64,000 bases of DNA, taken from assembly GCA_036374135.1 (NCBI GenBank), contig DASUUK010000034.1, positions 62,001 to 126,000 on the forward strand, read 5' to 3'. The notes below the pieces were generated by a model that saw nothing but the letters and a program-made list of their open reading frames with translations, did not search any database and was not told the origin of the DNA. Shown one piece after another: positions 1 to 7,705 of this stretch (positions are counted from its first letter, which is position 1; the number at the start of each line of letters is the position of its first letter). A program made the translations under genes and the position numbers. Source of the stretch: Euzebyales bacterium. Lineage in GTDB: Bacteria; Actinomycetota; Nitriliruptoria; Euzebyales; JAHELV01.

Positions 1-51
1 GGGTTCGTCCGCCAGCAACGCGGCCAGCGGCGTGTCCGACGCGCCGTTCAT
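1..51 (-). CDS. allG: AllG-like (YlbE/DUF1116) oxamate carbamoyltransferase subunit, N-terminus only
   Basis: Only the first 17 codons lie in the window; the gene runs off the left edge. The ATG at 51 overlaps the stop codon of the preceding allF gene (ATGA), the same coupling used by the rest of this operon. The identity is inferred from position. In Escherichia coli the three oxamate carbamoyltransferase subunits AllF, AllG and AllH (formerly FdrA, YlbE, YlbF) are adjacent, and AllF and AllH are recognisable just upstream here. The visible residues alone do not identify the family. Confidence 0.5.
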   Translation of the reverse strand, partial: MNGASDTPLAALLADEP

Positions 52-1559
52 GCGGAGCCCTCCACAGCGGAGACGAGCCGCACGGCTTCGCGGGCGGCCT
101 CGGCGTTCGACAGGCACACGATCGCTCCGGCGTCCGTCAACGCCTTGGCCTGGCGGTCCAGCCCCTGCGGGTCGTCACCGGTCCCACAGAGCGACACGAC
201 GACGGCCAGGCGGTCGCCGCGGTCGTCGGCCGTCCGCCGTGCGGCGGCGAGGGCCGGCGCGAGCGCGCCGGCCGGGTCGGCGTCGGCGCCGTGCCCGAGC
301 ACGACATCGAGCAGCAGTGTGTGGCTGCCGGGGCGTTGCGCCGTGCGTTCCATCCGGGCGATGCGCAGACCGTGGTCGATCATGGGATGCGGACGGCCCC
401 GTGTCATGTCGTCCTCGCCGAGGTCGATCATCACGTGGCCGTCCGCGTCGTCGCCGTCGGGCAGCGCCCAGTCGGGCTCCAGCGGGATGTTCGACCGGAC
501 CGGTCCGAGCGCCTCGGCGGCGATCACCATGGCCTCGTCGCACAGCGTGCCGCCACTGAACAGGCCGCGCACATCACCGTGCGCGGGTGCGGGCGGGTCC
601 GCCGGATCCCAGCGCAGGTGCGCGTCGACCGCGTGGCCGGCGTACGCTGCGACCTCGTCGGCGACCGCGGTCAGGTCCCGCTCGCCCCGCCCGACGAAGC
701 CGAGCACGACATGCGTGGCGCAGGCCGCGGCCGCCTCGCGCACCCTGGCGGCCACCTGTGGGTCCGGCGGTTTGGACACGATGACGATGAGCTCGGTACG
801 GGGGTCGGCGTCCAGCGCCCTGAGCGCCGTGAGCGTGGAGGCACCGCCGATCTGCGCCGACAGGTCGCGTCCACCGACACCCAGCACGTGGCGGAGGCCG
901 ACGCCCGCCGCGTCGAGCAGGCAGCACACCTGTTGGGCGCCGGTGCCCGACGCGGCGACCATGCCGACCGGCCCCGGACGGACGACGTTGGCGAACCCGA
1001 GACCGACGCCACCGACGATCGCGGTGCCGCAGTCGGGTCCCATCACCAGCAGACCGCGTCGATCGCCTTCGGCCTTGAGGGCGATCTCCTGCGCGACGGG
1101 CACGTTGTCGCTGAACAGCATGACGTGCAGCCCGGCGCGCAGCGCATCCATCGCCTCGACGTACGCGTGCTCCCCCGGCACGGAGATCAGCGCGAGGTCC
1201 AGATCGGTGGACCGCGCGGCTCCACCGACGGTGCGCGGGGGCGGCGCGCTGAAGTCACCGCCCACGCTGGACGTCGATGTAGCCGCGAGCGCGGCATCGA
1301 TCTGCGCGCGCGCCGCGGCTACCGTCGCGTCGTCGGCGGCGCGCACCGCGACGACGAGATCGTTGGGCGTCGCGTCGTCGATGTGCTGGCCGAACCCGAG
1401 ATCGGCCAGGATCCCGAGGTTCAGCTCGGTTGCCATCGCGACGACCGCCTCGTCGACGCCATCGATCGCGGTGATGTCCCGCGAGACCTGCAGCAGCGTC
1501 ACCGAGTCGTGGTAGACGCCGTGCCGGAGCTCGAGGTGGGTCGTGCTCGCGGCGCTCAT
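48..1559 (-). CDS. allF: AllF/FdrA subunit of an oxamate-type carbamoyltransferase
   Basis: This 503-residue protein belongs to the FdrA family, whose fold resembles the CoA-binding and ligase domains of succinyl-CoA synthetase. Glycine-rich stretches such as GTGAQQVCCLLDAAGVG and GVGGRDLSAQIGG mark the two nucleotide-fold halves. In E. coli, AllFGH phosphorolyses oxalurate to oxamate and carbamoyl phosphate. The open frame continues 60 codons upstream, but that part is arginine-rich shadow sequence. The ATG at 1559 overlaps the allH stop (ATGA) and the family-like sequence begins right there. The substrate here may differ from oxalurate, because the operon also encodes a ring-opening amidohydrolase. 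Confidence 0.85.
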   Translation of the reverse strand: MSAASTTHLELRHGVYHDSVTLLQVSRDITAIDGVDEAVVAMATELNLGILADLGFGQHIDDATPNDLVVAVRAADDATVAAARAQIDAALAATSTSSVGGDFSAPPPRTVGGAARSTDLDLALISVPGEHAYVEAMDALRAGLHVMLFSDNVPVAQEIALKAEGDRRGLLVMGPDCGTAIVGGVGLGFANVVRPGPVGMVAASGTGAQQVCCLLDAAGVGLRHVLGVGGRDLSAQIGGASTLTALRALDADPRTELIVIVSKPPDPQVAARVREAAAACATHVVLGFVGRGERDLTAVADEVAAYAGHAVDAHLRWDPADPPAPAHGDVRGLFSGGTLCDEAMVIAAEALGPVRSNIPLEPDWALPDGDDADGHVMIDLGEDDMTRGRPHPMIDHGLRIARMERTAQRPGSHTLLLDVVLGHGADADPAGALAPALAAARRTADDRGDRLAVVVSLCGTGDDPQGLDRQAKALTDAGAIVCLSNAEAAREAVRLVSAVEGSA

Positions 1560-2416
1560 CCTTCGATCCTCTCCGATGTGAGCACGTCGACGGCGATGGT
1601 GATGCCTGCCAGCAGATCCTGCCCGGATGTGTGACCGATCCTCGTCAGCGCTGTCACGGCGCCGTCGAGCCGACCCTGCCCGGCCAGGGCCCGGAGCACC
1701 CGTCCGGCCGCGCCGACCACCGCGGCGTCGTCGGCGCACCGCAGCAGCGTCGATGACAGCGCGGTGGTGTGGTGCGCGTGACGGCGGCTGTGCCGTGCGA
1801 GCGCATCGGCCACAGGTGCCGTCGCGCCGGTGCCGAGCACGCGCAACGCCGCCAGTGCCCCGGCCACCACGTCGTCGCCGGCGGGCGTGGATCCAGCGCC
1901 GCGGCCGATCAGCTCGGCGACGGCCGGTCCGAGCGCCGACAGATCGTGGCGCATCGCGGCGGCCGCCAACCGCCGCACGCCGGCGCGCACCCCGAACGCG
2001 TCGTCGCCTGGGACGCCAGTTGAGGGGAGCGACGCACGGCGGCGGCGCAACTGGTCACGACCGACCGGCCCCACGCGGGGCGTCGGATCCCACCACCGGC
2101 GGACGACCAGCGTTCGGCCGCCGACGCGCAGCCCACTGTTGCCGACGTCGCCGCGCCGGCCGATGGGCACGTCTGCCAACCCACCGGCGCCGGCGCCGAC
2201 GGTCAACGAATTCGGCAACCGGACACCGCCATGGGCCTCGACGGCGATGACCGTGCCGTCGTCGCACCGCACGTACCAGGCCGGCCCGCTGGTGCCGACG
2301 AGCTGCACGTTCCTGGCGGGACCGACGAGAAGCGGTCGCAGCCAGCGGCTGGCAGCCGCAGCGTCCGCCCCGGCCGTCGGGTCGGGTGGTCGGCCGAGGG
2401 TGGTCACCTCGGTCAT
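1556..2416 (-). CDS. allH: AllH/YlbF (DUF2877) subunit of an oxamate-type carbamoyltransferase
   Basis: The 286-residue product matches the DUF2877 family, length about that of E. coli YlbF (AllH). The diagnostic C-terminal region carries GRGAGSTPAGDDVVAGALA and, near the end, GHTSGQDLLAGITIA, both typical of the family. AllH is the third subunit of the transcarbamylase that makes carbamoyl phosphate. The ATG at 2416 overlaps the carbamate kinase stop, and its own stop overlaps the allF start. The subunits are therefore probably made in fixed proportion from one message. The family assignment is firm; the exact substrate is not known from sequence. Confidence 0.82.
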   Translation of the reverse strand: MTEVTTLGRPPDPTAGADAAAASRWLRPLLVGPARNVQLVGTSGPAWYVRCDDGTVIAVEAHGGVRLPNSLTVGAGAGGLADVPIGRRGDVGNSGLRVGGRTLVVRRWWDPTPRVGPVGRDQLRRRRASLPSTGVPGDDAFGVRAGVRRLAAAAMRHDLSALGPAVAELIGRGAGSTPAGDDVVAGALAALRVLGTGATAPVADALARHSRRHAHHTTALSSTLLRCADDAAVVGAAGRVLRALAGQGRLDGAVTALTRIGHTSGQDLLAGITIAVDVLTSERIEG

Positions 2417-3399
2417 GACCCACCGTCGGGCACGATCAGCGTGCCCGCATCACCGCGGACGACACCGCCGACATCGTCGAGCGGTCCGATGGCGGCGGGC
2501 ATGTGCGCGCGCTCCACGAAGGACAGCACGGCAGCGACCTTGGGACCCATCGAGCCGGGCGCGAACTGTCCGTCCTCGGCGTACGCTCGCAGCTCGCCGG
2601 CGGTCACCTTCGCCAGCCACCGCTCCCCCGGCGTGCCGAAGTCGATCGCGACGCCGTCCACGTCGGTGAGGATGACGAAGCCGGTCGCGTGCAGCTGTCG
2701 TGCGAGCAGCGCGCCCGCGAGGTCCTTGTCGACCACGGCCTCCACCCCGACGAGCAGGCCGTCGTCGGTCCGCACCATCGGGATGCCGCCACCGCCGTTG
2801 GCCACGACGACGGCGCCCGCGTCCAGGAGGAGGTTGATCGTCACCGACTCCAGTAGGCGCACCGGTCGGGGCGACGGTACGACCCGCCGCCAGCCCCGGG
2901 CACCGAGATCGATGAAGTGCTGCCCTTCCTCACGTTGGCGGCGCTCGACCTCGGCCCGATCGGTGATGTGCGGGCCGATCGGCTTGGTCGGATCCGACCA
3001 TGCCGGATCGTCGGCGGACACCTCGATCCTCGAGATCACCGGGACGACGGTCGACAGGTCCCCGTGCGCCTCCAGTGCATGCTCGAGCGCGGTGATCATC
3101 TGATAGCCGATCGTGGCCTGGGTCTGCGCGACGCACCAGTCCAAAGGCATCGGCGGCACCACGTCCTTGGCGATCTCGTTCTTGCGCAGCAGGTTGCCGA
3201 CCTGAGGGCCGTTGCCGTGCGTGATCACGATCTCGCGGCCATCGACGATCAGTTCAGCCAGCAGCGTCATCGCTCTGCGGATGTTGCGGGTCTGCTCCTC
3301 GGCCGTCCCGCCCGTGCCGGCGGGCGCGATCGCGTTCCCGCCCAGCGCGACCACGGTGCGCCTGCGGTCCGACGATGCGGCGGACCGGCTGTGGGTCAC
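2413..3399 (-). CDS. allK: Carbamate kinase
   Basis: This 328-residue amino acid kinase catalyses carbamoyl phosphate + ADP to carbamate + ATP. Visible family motifs are ALGGNAI near residue 20, THGNGPQVGNLL at 60-71, and VVANGGGGIPM in the C-terminal half. Length is slightly above the usual 310 because of a short N-terminal extension. Its start overlaps the permease stop by 4 bases and its stop overlaps allH. Next to AllFGH it completes the E. coli-style pair in which phosphorolytic carbamoyl transfer is followed by ATP formation. An arginine-deiminase role is unlikely because arcA and arcB are absent here. Confidence 0.92.
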   Translation of the reverse strand: MTHSRSAASSDRRRTVVALGGNAIAPAGTGGTAEEQTRNIRRAMTLLAELIVDGREIVITHGNGPQVGNLLRKNEIAKDVVPPMPLDWCVAQTQATIGYQMITALEHALEAHGDLSTVVPVISRIEVSADDPAWSDPTKPIGPHITDRAEVERRQREEGQHFIDLGARGWRRVVPSPRPVRLLESVTINLLLDAGAVVVANGGGGIPMVRTDDGLLVGVEAVVDKDLAGALLARQLHATGFVILTDVDGVAIDFGTPGERWLAKVTAGELRAYAEDGQFAPGSMGPKVAAVLSFVERAHMPAAIGPLDDVGGVVRGDAGTLIVPDGGS

Positions 3400-4874
3400 G
3401 CGGGCGTCCCGTCGTCCGTCATCGGATCACGGTCGGCCACGACGCCGCGCTCCGCGTCGGTCCCCGGGATCAGGTTGTCGAGCAACAGCCCGAGGATCGC
3501 GCCGACCGCGATCCCACTGCCGAAGATGCTGCGCGCGAGGTTCGTCGTCCACTCGGCCCCGAGGAACGTCCAGTCATCGGGCAGCTGGTTCATGAAGTCC
3601 GGTACGACGAGCCCCATGAACAGGATGAACCCGGCGATCAGCAGGTTGCGCTGTGACGTCATGTCGGCACGCATCAGGTTCGTCAGTCCGACCGCGGCGA
3701 TCAGCCCGAACAGCGCGAGGTAGACGCCGCCGACCACCGGTGTCGGGATGGTCGCGATGATCGCGCCGAACTTCGTGACGAACCCGAGGAGGATCAGCGC
3801 CCCGGCACCCAGCAGCACCACGTAGCGGCTGGCGACGCGGGTCAACCCGATCAGGCCGATGTTCTCCGTGTACGACGTGGACGCGAACCCGCCGAGCAGA
3901 CCCGTGACGAAGCAACCCAGCCCCTCGCTGCCGATGCCGCGGTTGATCTGGCCACGGGTCGGCTCACCCAGCCCGGAGACACGCGCCACCGCGTGGTAGT
4001 CGCCGAACGACTCGATCATCGACGCCAGGTAGGCCGCGAGGACGGCGATGGCGAAGCCCAGATCGAACGACGGCGCACCCCACGGGAACAGCAGACTCTG
4101 CGCACCGACGACGTTGCGCACCCAAGGTGCGTCCGAGAAGGCCTGTCCGATGCGGTTGAAGCTCACGAACGCCCGGTTGCCCTCGGTGATCAGGCCGGCC
4201 TCCGACAGGATCAACGCCACGATGTACGTGCACAACACCGCGAGCAGTATCGAGAACACCGACACCAACTGCGACCGCCGTGACACGACGAGGGCGAACA
4301 CGAAGATGAAGCTGACGGTGAGCAGCGCGATCCACCAGTTGCCGGCGAGCACGACCTCCCCGTCATCACCGGTGATCGTGTTGATCTGCAGCGTCGCGGC
4401 GTTGAACAGCGACAGCCCGATCAGCGCGATCACGGGGCCGATCACGATCGGTGTGATGTAGCGGCGGATCAGCCCGAACACCCCGCTGAACCCGATGACG
4501 GTCTCGACGACCGCGCCGATCAGGATCGCGCCGCCGATGAACGCCATCGCGTCGACGCCCTCGCGGGCGCCGATGATCGCGAAGAAGGGCCCGAGGAACG
4601 CGAACGACACGCCCTGCACGATCGGCAGCCGTGAGCCGATCGTCACCTGCAGGATCGTTGCGATGCCCGACGCGATGAACACCGAGCTGATGAGGATGGC
4701 GATCTGGGTGGTGTCCATGCCCATCGCGGGCCCCAGCAGCAGCGGCACGGCGATCGTGGCACCGAACATGGTCAGCACGTGCTGCAGACCGAGCCCGAGC
4801 GCCTTGGGAAACGGCGTCGGGACGTCGTCGACCCCGTAGTTCAGATCCAGCTGTCCGGCTGGCGTCGTTGCCAT
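3396..4874 (-). CDS. NCS2 family uracil/xanthine permease
   Basis: This polytopic 492-residue membrane protein is of the nucleobase:cation symporter-2 family (UraA/XanP type). It begins with a soluble leader and then LGLGLQHVLTMFGATIAVPL, the hallmark first transmembrane region. QINRGIGSEGLGCFVTGLLG carries the Q/N-rich NCS2 substrate signature in the second half. The open frame extends far upstream, but the ATG at 4874 has a strong Shine-Dalgarno (GAGGAGG) about 9 bases before it. Its stop overlaps the carbamate kinase start. It most likely imports the heterocycle that the operon degrades. Choice among uracil, xanthine, barbiturate or cyanurate cannot be made by eye. Confidence 0.9.
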   Translation of the reverse strand: MATTPAGQLDLNYGVDDVPTPFPKALGLGLQHVLTMFGATIAVPLLLGPAMGMDTTQIAILISSVFIASGIATILQVTIGSRLPIVQGVSFAFLGPFFAIIGAREGVDAMAFIGGAILIGAVVETVIGFSGVFGLIRRYITPIVIGPVIALIGLSLFNAATLQINTITGDDGEVVLAGNWWIALLTVSFIFVFALVVSRRSQLVSVFSILLAVLCTYIVALILSEAGLITEGNRAFVSFNRIGQAFSDAPWVRNVVGAQSLLFPWGAPSFDLGFAIAVLAAYLASMIESFGDYHAVARVSGLGEPTRGQINRGIGSEGLGCFVTGLLGGFASTSYTENIGLIGLTRVASRYVVLLGAGALILLGFVTKFGAIIATIPTPVVGGVYLALFGLIAAVGLTNLMRADMTSQRNLLIAGFILFMGLVVPDFMNQLPDDWTFLGAEWTTNLARSIFGSGIAVGAILGLLLDNLIPGTDAERGVVADRDPMTDDGTPA

Positions 4875-4897
4875 GGCTTTCCTCCTCCTCGAGGCGT

Positions 4898-6292
4898 TCA
4901 GTGTGCGTGAGGGTCTTGGGCCGTCGTGGGGTTCGGGTCTCCCACCGGGCTCGTCTCCCCAGCGGCGGGGATCGACGTCGTGACCCGCCGGGACGCGGCG
5001 ACGACGTGTCCGGCGCGCAGCACGTGGCGCGGCCGCTCGTGTCGGCGGAGCACCTCGTGGGCGTCGTTGCCGTCGAGCACCACGAGGTCGGCGGACCCGC
5101 CGACCTCCGGGACGTGGCCGTCCAGACGCAGGACGCGGGCCGGATGCGACGTGATCATGTCGAGCAGGCGCTCCATGTCGCGCGGGGCGGTCATGTCCAG
5201 CGCGTGGGCGGCGAGCAGCGCGACCTCGAGCAGGTCGTGCCGGCCGAACGGGTAGTAGGCGTCGGCGACGTCGTCCTGTCCGAGCGCGACCGGCAGGCCC
5301 GCGTCGAGCATTGACGTGACGGGCAGCGCGAGCGGGGCAGTGTGCGGGTTGGTCACGAAGCCCATGCCCGCGCGCACGGCGAGGCGCAGCATGCGCTCGA
5401 GGCGCGGCCGAGGCCAGATGCCCAGGGCCCGCGCGTGGCATGCCGTGACGCGGCCGACCAGACCCCGGTCGAGCGCCGCCTCGGCCAGCATCGCAGTCGT
5501 TCGCAGCCCCGGATCGCCGGCATCGTCCGTCAGCATCGCGACGTCCCGGTCATGGCGGACGGCGATGTCGAGCATCGCGTCGATGTGTGCGCGGGCCTCG
5601 GCGTCGGTGTCCTCGATCCACGGGATGCCGCCGACCAGATCGGCGCCGAGCCGGACGGCCTCCTCGACCACCTCGGCCGCGCCGTCGTCACGTACGACAC
5701 CGTCCTGCGGGAAGGCCACGACCTGGATGTCGATCACCCCGTGCAGCTCGTCGCGCAGCGCGAGCAGTGGACGGATGCCACGCAGCCCTGCCCTGGTGTC
5801 GGTGTCAGCGAAGGCGCGGACGTGGGTGACGCCGCACCGCAGGCCCTCGTGCAGCACGCCGCGCGCGCACGCCGCGATCGTGGACTCGTCGTAGTGGTCC
5901 TTGACCGCCGACGCGAGCTCGATGGCACTGCCCGCGGCGCCCATGCCACCGCCCGCGTAGGCCGCGCGCGCCGCCGGCGCGAGGCGCCAGGTGTGCACCT
6001 TGTCCAGGTGCAGGTGGGCGTCGACGAACGACGGCACGACCAGGTCACCGGCGGCGTCGATCACGTCCCGACCGTCAAGCGTCTCCGAGGCGCTGATCGC
6101 GGTGATGCGCCCGTCAGTGATCCCGATGTCGCGCACGTCGCACCGCAGCGGCTCGCCGGCGCCGCGGCGCAGCCGGGCGTCGCGGATGACCAGGTCGTGG
6201 CCGGTCACGGCGACGCCCCAACCTGCCGGGGCGACGTGACACTCGCCCCGTTCGCAGGCAGCAGCGACGGTGATCCGGTCGCCTGTCGCCAT
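4898..6292 (-). CDS. CodA-like amidohydrolase (cytosine deaminase family, atypical metal site)
   Basis: The 464-residue protein aligns with E. coli cytosine deaminase through DAHLHLDK (His93, His95), DIQVVAFPQDGV, RLGADLVGGIPW, TACHAR (His286) and GQDDVADAYYPFG (Asp340). The segment matching CodA VHCDEID reads MLTDDAG instead. The third metal-binding His (CodA H214) is Leu254 and the catalytic Glu217 is Asp257. A straightforward cytosine deaminase call is therefore unsafe. It could be another amidohydrolase acting on a ring or amide intermediate. The start at 6292 lies 13 bases after the upstream stop; a GTG about 25 codons in is an alternative. About 20 bases separate it from the permease. 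Confidence 0.75.
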   Translation of the reverse strand: MATGDRITVAAACERGECHVAPAGWGVAVTGHDLVIRDARLRRGAGEPLRCDVRDIGITDGRITAISASETLDGRDVIDAAGDLVVPSFVDAHLHLDKVHTWRLAPAARAAYAGGGMGAAGSAIELASAVKDHYDESTIAACARGVLHEGLRCGVTHVRAFADTDTRAGLRGIRPLLALRDELHGVIDIQVVAFPQDGVVRDDGAAEVVEEAVRLGADLVGGIPWIEDTDAEARAHIDAMLDIAVRHDRDVAMLTDDAGDPGLRTTAMLAEAALDRGLVGRVTACHARALGIWPRPRLERMLRLAVRAGMGFVTNPHTAPLALPVTSMLDAGLPVALGQDDVADAYYPFGRHDLLEVALLAAHALDMTAPRDMERLLDMITSHPARVLRLDGHVPEVGGSADLVVLDGNDAHEVLRRHERPRHVLRAGHVVAASRRVTTSIPAAGETSPVGDPNPTTAQDPHAH

Positions 6293-6305
6293 CCCATGCG
6301 AGCGG

Positions 6306-7400
6306 TCAGTCGACGCGCACGATCGCCGCCACCGGTCCGCCGCCGGGTGGGCCTTGGTGCTGGGCGCCGACAGAGACGAATACGGCGGGATCGCCGACCG
6401 CGGCCGCGGTCACGCCACCGACGGCGCCCTTGGCGTGTCGGTGCCAGTGCACGTCCGAGTCGTCGAGCATGATCTGGCGCCGACCGCGCAGCTGTGCGTC
6501 GGGGTCGGCCTCGCACTTGAGGAAGACATTGATCAGACGGTCGCCGAGATCCGATGGGTGGGGACGCTCCGGAAGGTCCATCCCGGCGGAGCGGATCGCG
6601 TCGTAGATGCCGTCGAAGTCCAGCGCGTCGTCCATCACGCCGTGGCCGATGCGCAGATCGCCGCCGGCACCCGGGGCATTGCCGACCAGCACGATCTGGG
6701 CGCGATCCAGCTCGACGCCGGACGAGCACGACGCGACCGACGAGTACAGGTCCAGGTCATGGCCGATGGCGTCCGCCCCGGGCATCTCGATCTCACCGAG
6801 GCCGACCGCGATGCCCAGCCCTGTCGTGCCGTTGGACATGTCCATCGACTGGTGGATGTCCTCGCTGAACACCGTCTCGCCGCGCGACTTGGCCTCGTTG
6901 ATGGTCTCCATCGTCAGCAGCGGCGTCTTCGTCTGGACGTAGTGCACCTCGGCCGGATCGCTGATGCCGGCGATCTCCATCGCCTTGCGCACGCCGTCGG
7001 CGACCTTGGAGACCATCGCCGGCCGCCCGATGTCCTCGGGCAGGATGACGTCGCTCATCGCGATGCCGACGGCGAGCCGCTCCTGGTCGGAGGGCCCCGT
7101 CTGGTCGTTGCGCGCGAACACCGTCGCGTGCGGCGTGATCACACCGTCACAGCCGCCCGACCAGACCATCGGGATCTGCTCGATCTCCTCCGTCGAGCGG
7201 GTTCCGTGCTCGGACAGGACGCTCCGGAACGACCGGTCCGCCAGGATCCTGGTGAAGTCGTTGACACCGCCGTTGCCCTCGGTCTTGCCGATGACCGCGA
7301 TCACCTCGTCGGCGGCGAAGACCTCGTCCGCGATCAGCTGCGCCATCCCGGAGGCGTCTTGGACGTTGTTGAGCACGACCTTGCGCGCGATCACTGCCAT
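6306..7400 (-). CDS. Ring-opening amidohydrolase (barbiturase/cyanuric acid hydrolase family)
   Basis: At 364 residues this is full length for the AtzD/TrzD/Bar family, which hydrolyses barbiturate to ureidomalonate or cyanurate to carboxybiuret. The family has three pseudo-repeats, each giving a Lys-Ser pair. Here I see K39/S81 ([15 protein letters not shown]), K158/S226-227 (QTKTP, CSSGVEL) and K295/S343 ([17 protein letters not shown]). The ATG at 7400 has an AGGAGGG ribosome site 12 bases upstream. It is the first gene of the allantoin-like carbamoyl operon. Barbiturase is favoured by the NCS2 permease and CodA-like neighbour, but specificity within the family is not decided by sequence reading. 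Confidence 0.88.
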   Translation of the reverse strand: MAVIARKVVLNNVQDASGMAQLIADEVFAADEVIAVIGKTEGNGGVNDFTRILADRSFRSVLSEHGTRSTEEIEQIPMVWSGGCDGVITPHATVFARNDQTGPSDQERLAVGIAMSDVILPEDIGRPAMVSKVADGVRKAMEIAGISDPAEVHYVQTKTPLLTMETINEAKSRGETVFSEDIHQSMDMSNGTTGLGIAVGLGEIEMPGADAIGHDLDLYSSVASCSSGVELDRAQIVLVGNAPGAGGDLRIGHGVMDDALDFDGIYDAIRSAGMDLPERPHPSDLGDRLINVFLKCEADPDAQLRGRRQIMLDDSDVHWHRHAKGAVGGVTAAAVGDPAVFVSVGAQHQGPPGGGPVAAIVRVD

Positions 7401-7705
7401 CGGCGAACAGCCCTCCTGTGCGAGACGGATGACACGGCGGAAGGTAACCGATCGCGGGCGGCTCCGACAGGCGTCGTCGCACGGATGTGCGCCACACCGC
7501 CGGCCGGGCGGGAGTCGGCGCTCATCGCTCGGCGCCGCCACAGCCGAGCGACTGGCTGTCGGGCCCGCCGCGATCTGCACGAGGCACGCGAGCGCCGTGC
7601 GTTCGCCGGAAGACGGCTCGCCGTCCAAGGGCGCCGCGCGGTCGAGGGCACCGATCGTCGCGGAGGCCAATCGTGACGGCCGAGGCCGTCAACGTTCAGG
7701 CGCGG
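7401..7705. other. Intergenic spacer upstream of the ring-opening amidohydrolase
   Basis: This 305-base stretch lies between the DddP-like gene end and the amidohydrolase start, both on the minus strand. Apart from the AGGAGGG ribosome site near 7407-7413 I see no gene. It presumably holds the operon promoter and perhaps a terminator for the DddP-like gene, but I could not identify either with confidence. Confidence 0.4.

Noticed and set aside
145-1515. A 456-codon open frame on the plus strand opposite allF
   Set aside because: It is Ser/Arg/Ala-rich with no family motif and lies antisense to a clear coding gene; GC-rich DNA leaves such frames open by chance.
4898-6292. Plain annotation as cytosine deaminase
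   Set aside because: The third metal-binding His and the catalytic Glu of CodA are replaced, so only family membership is supported.
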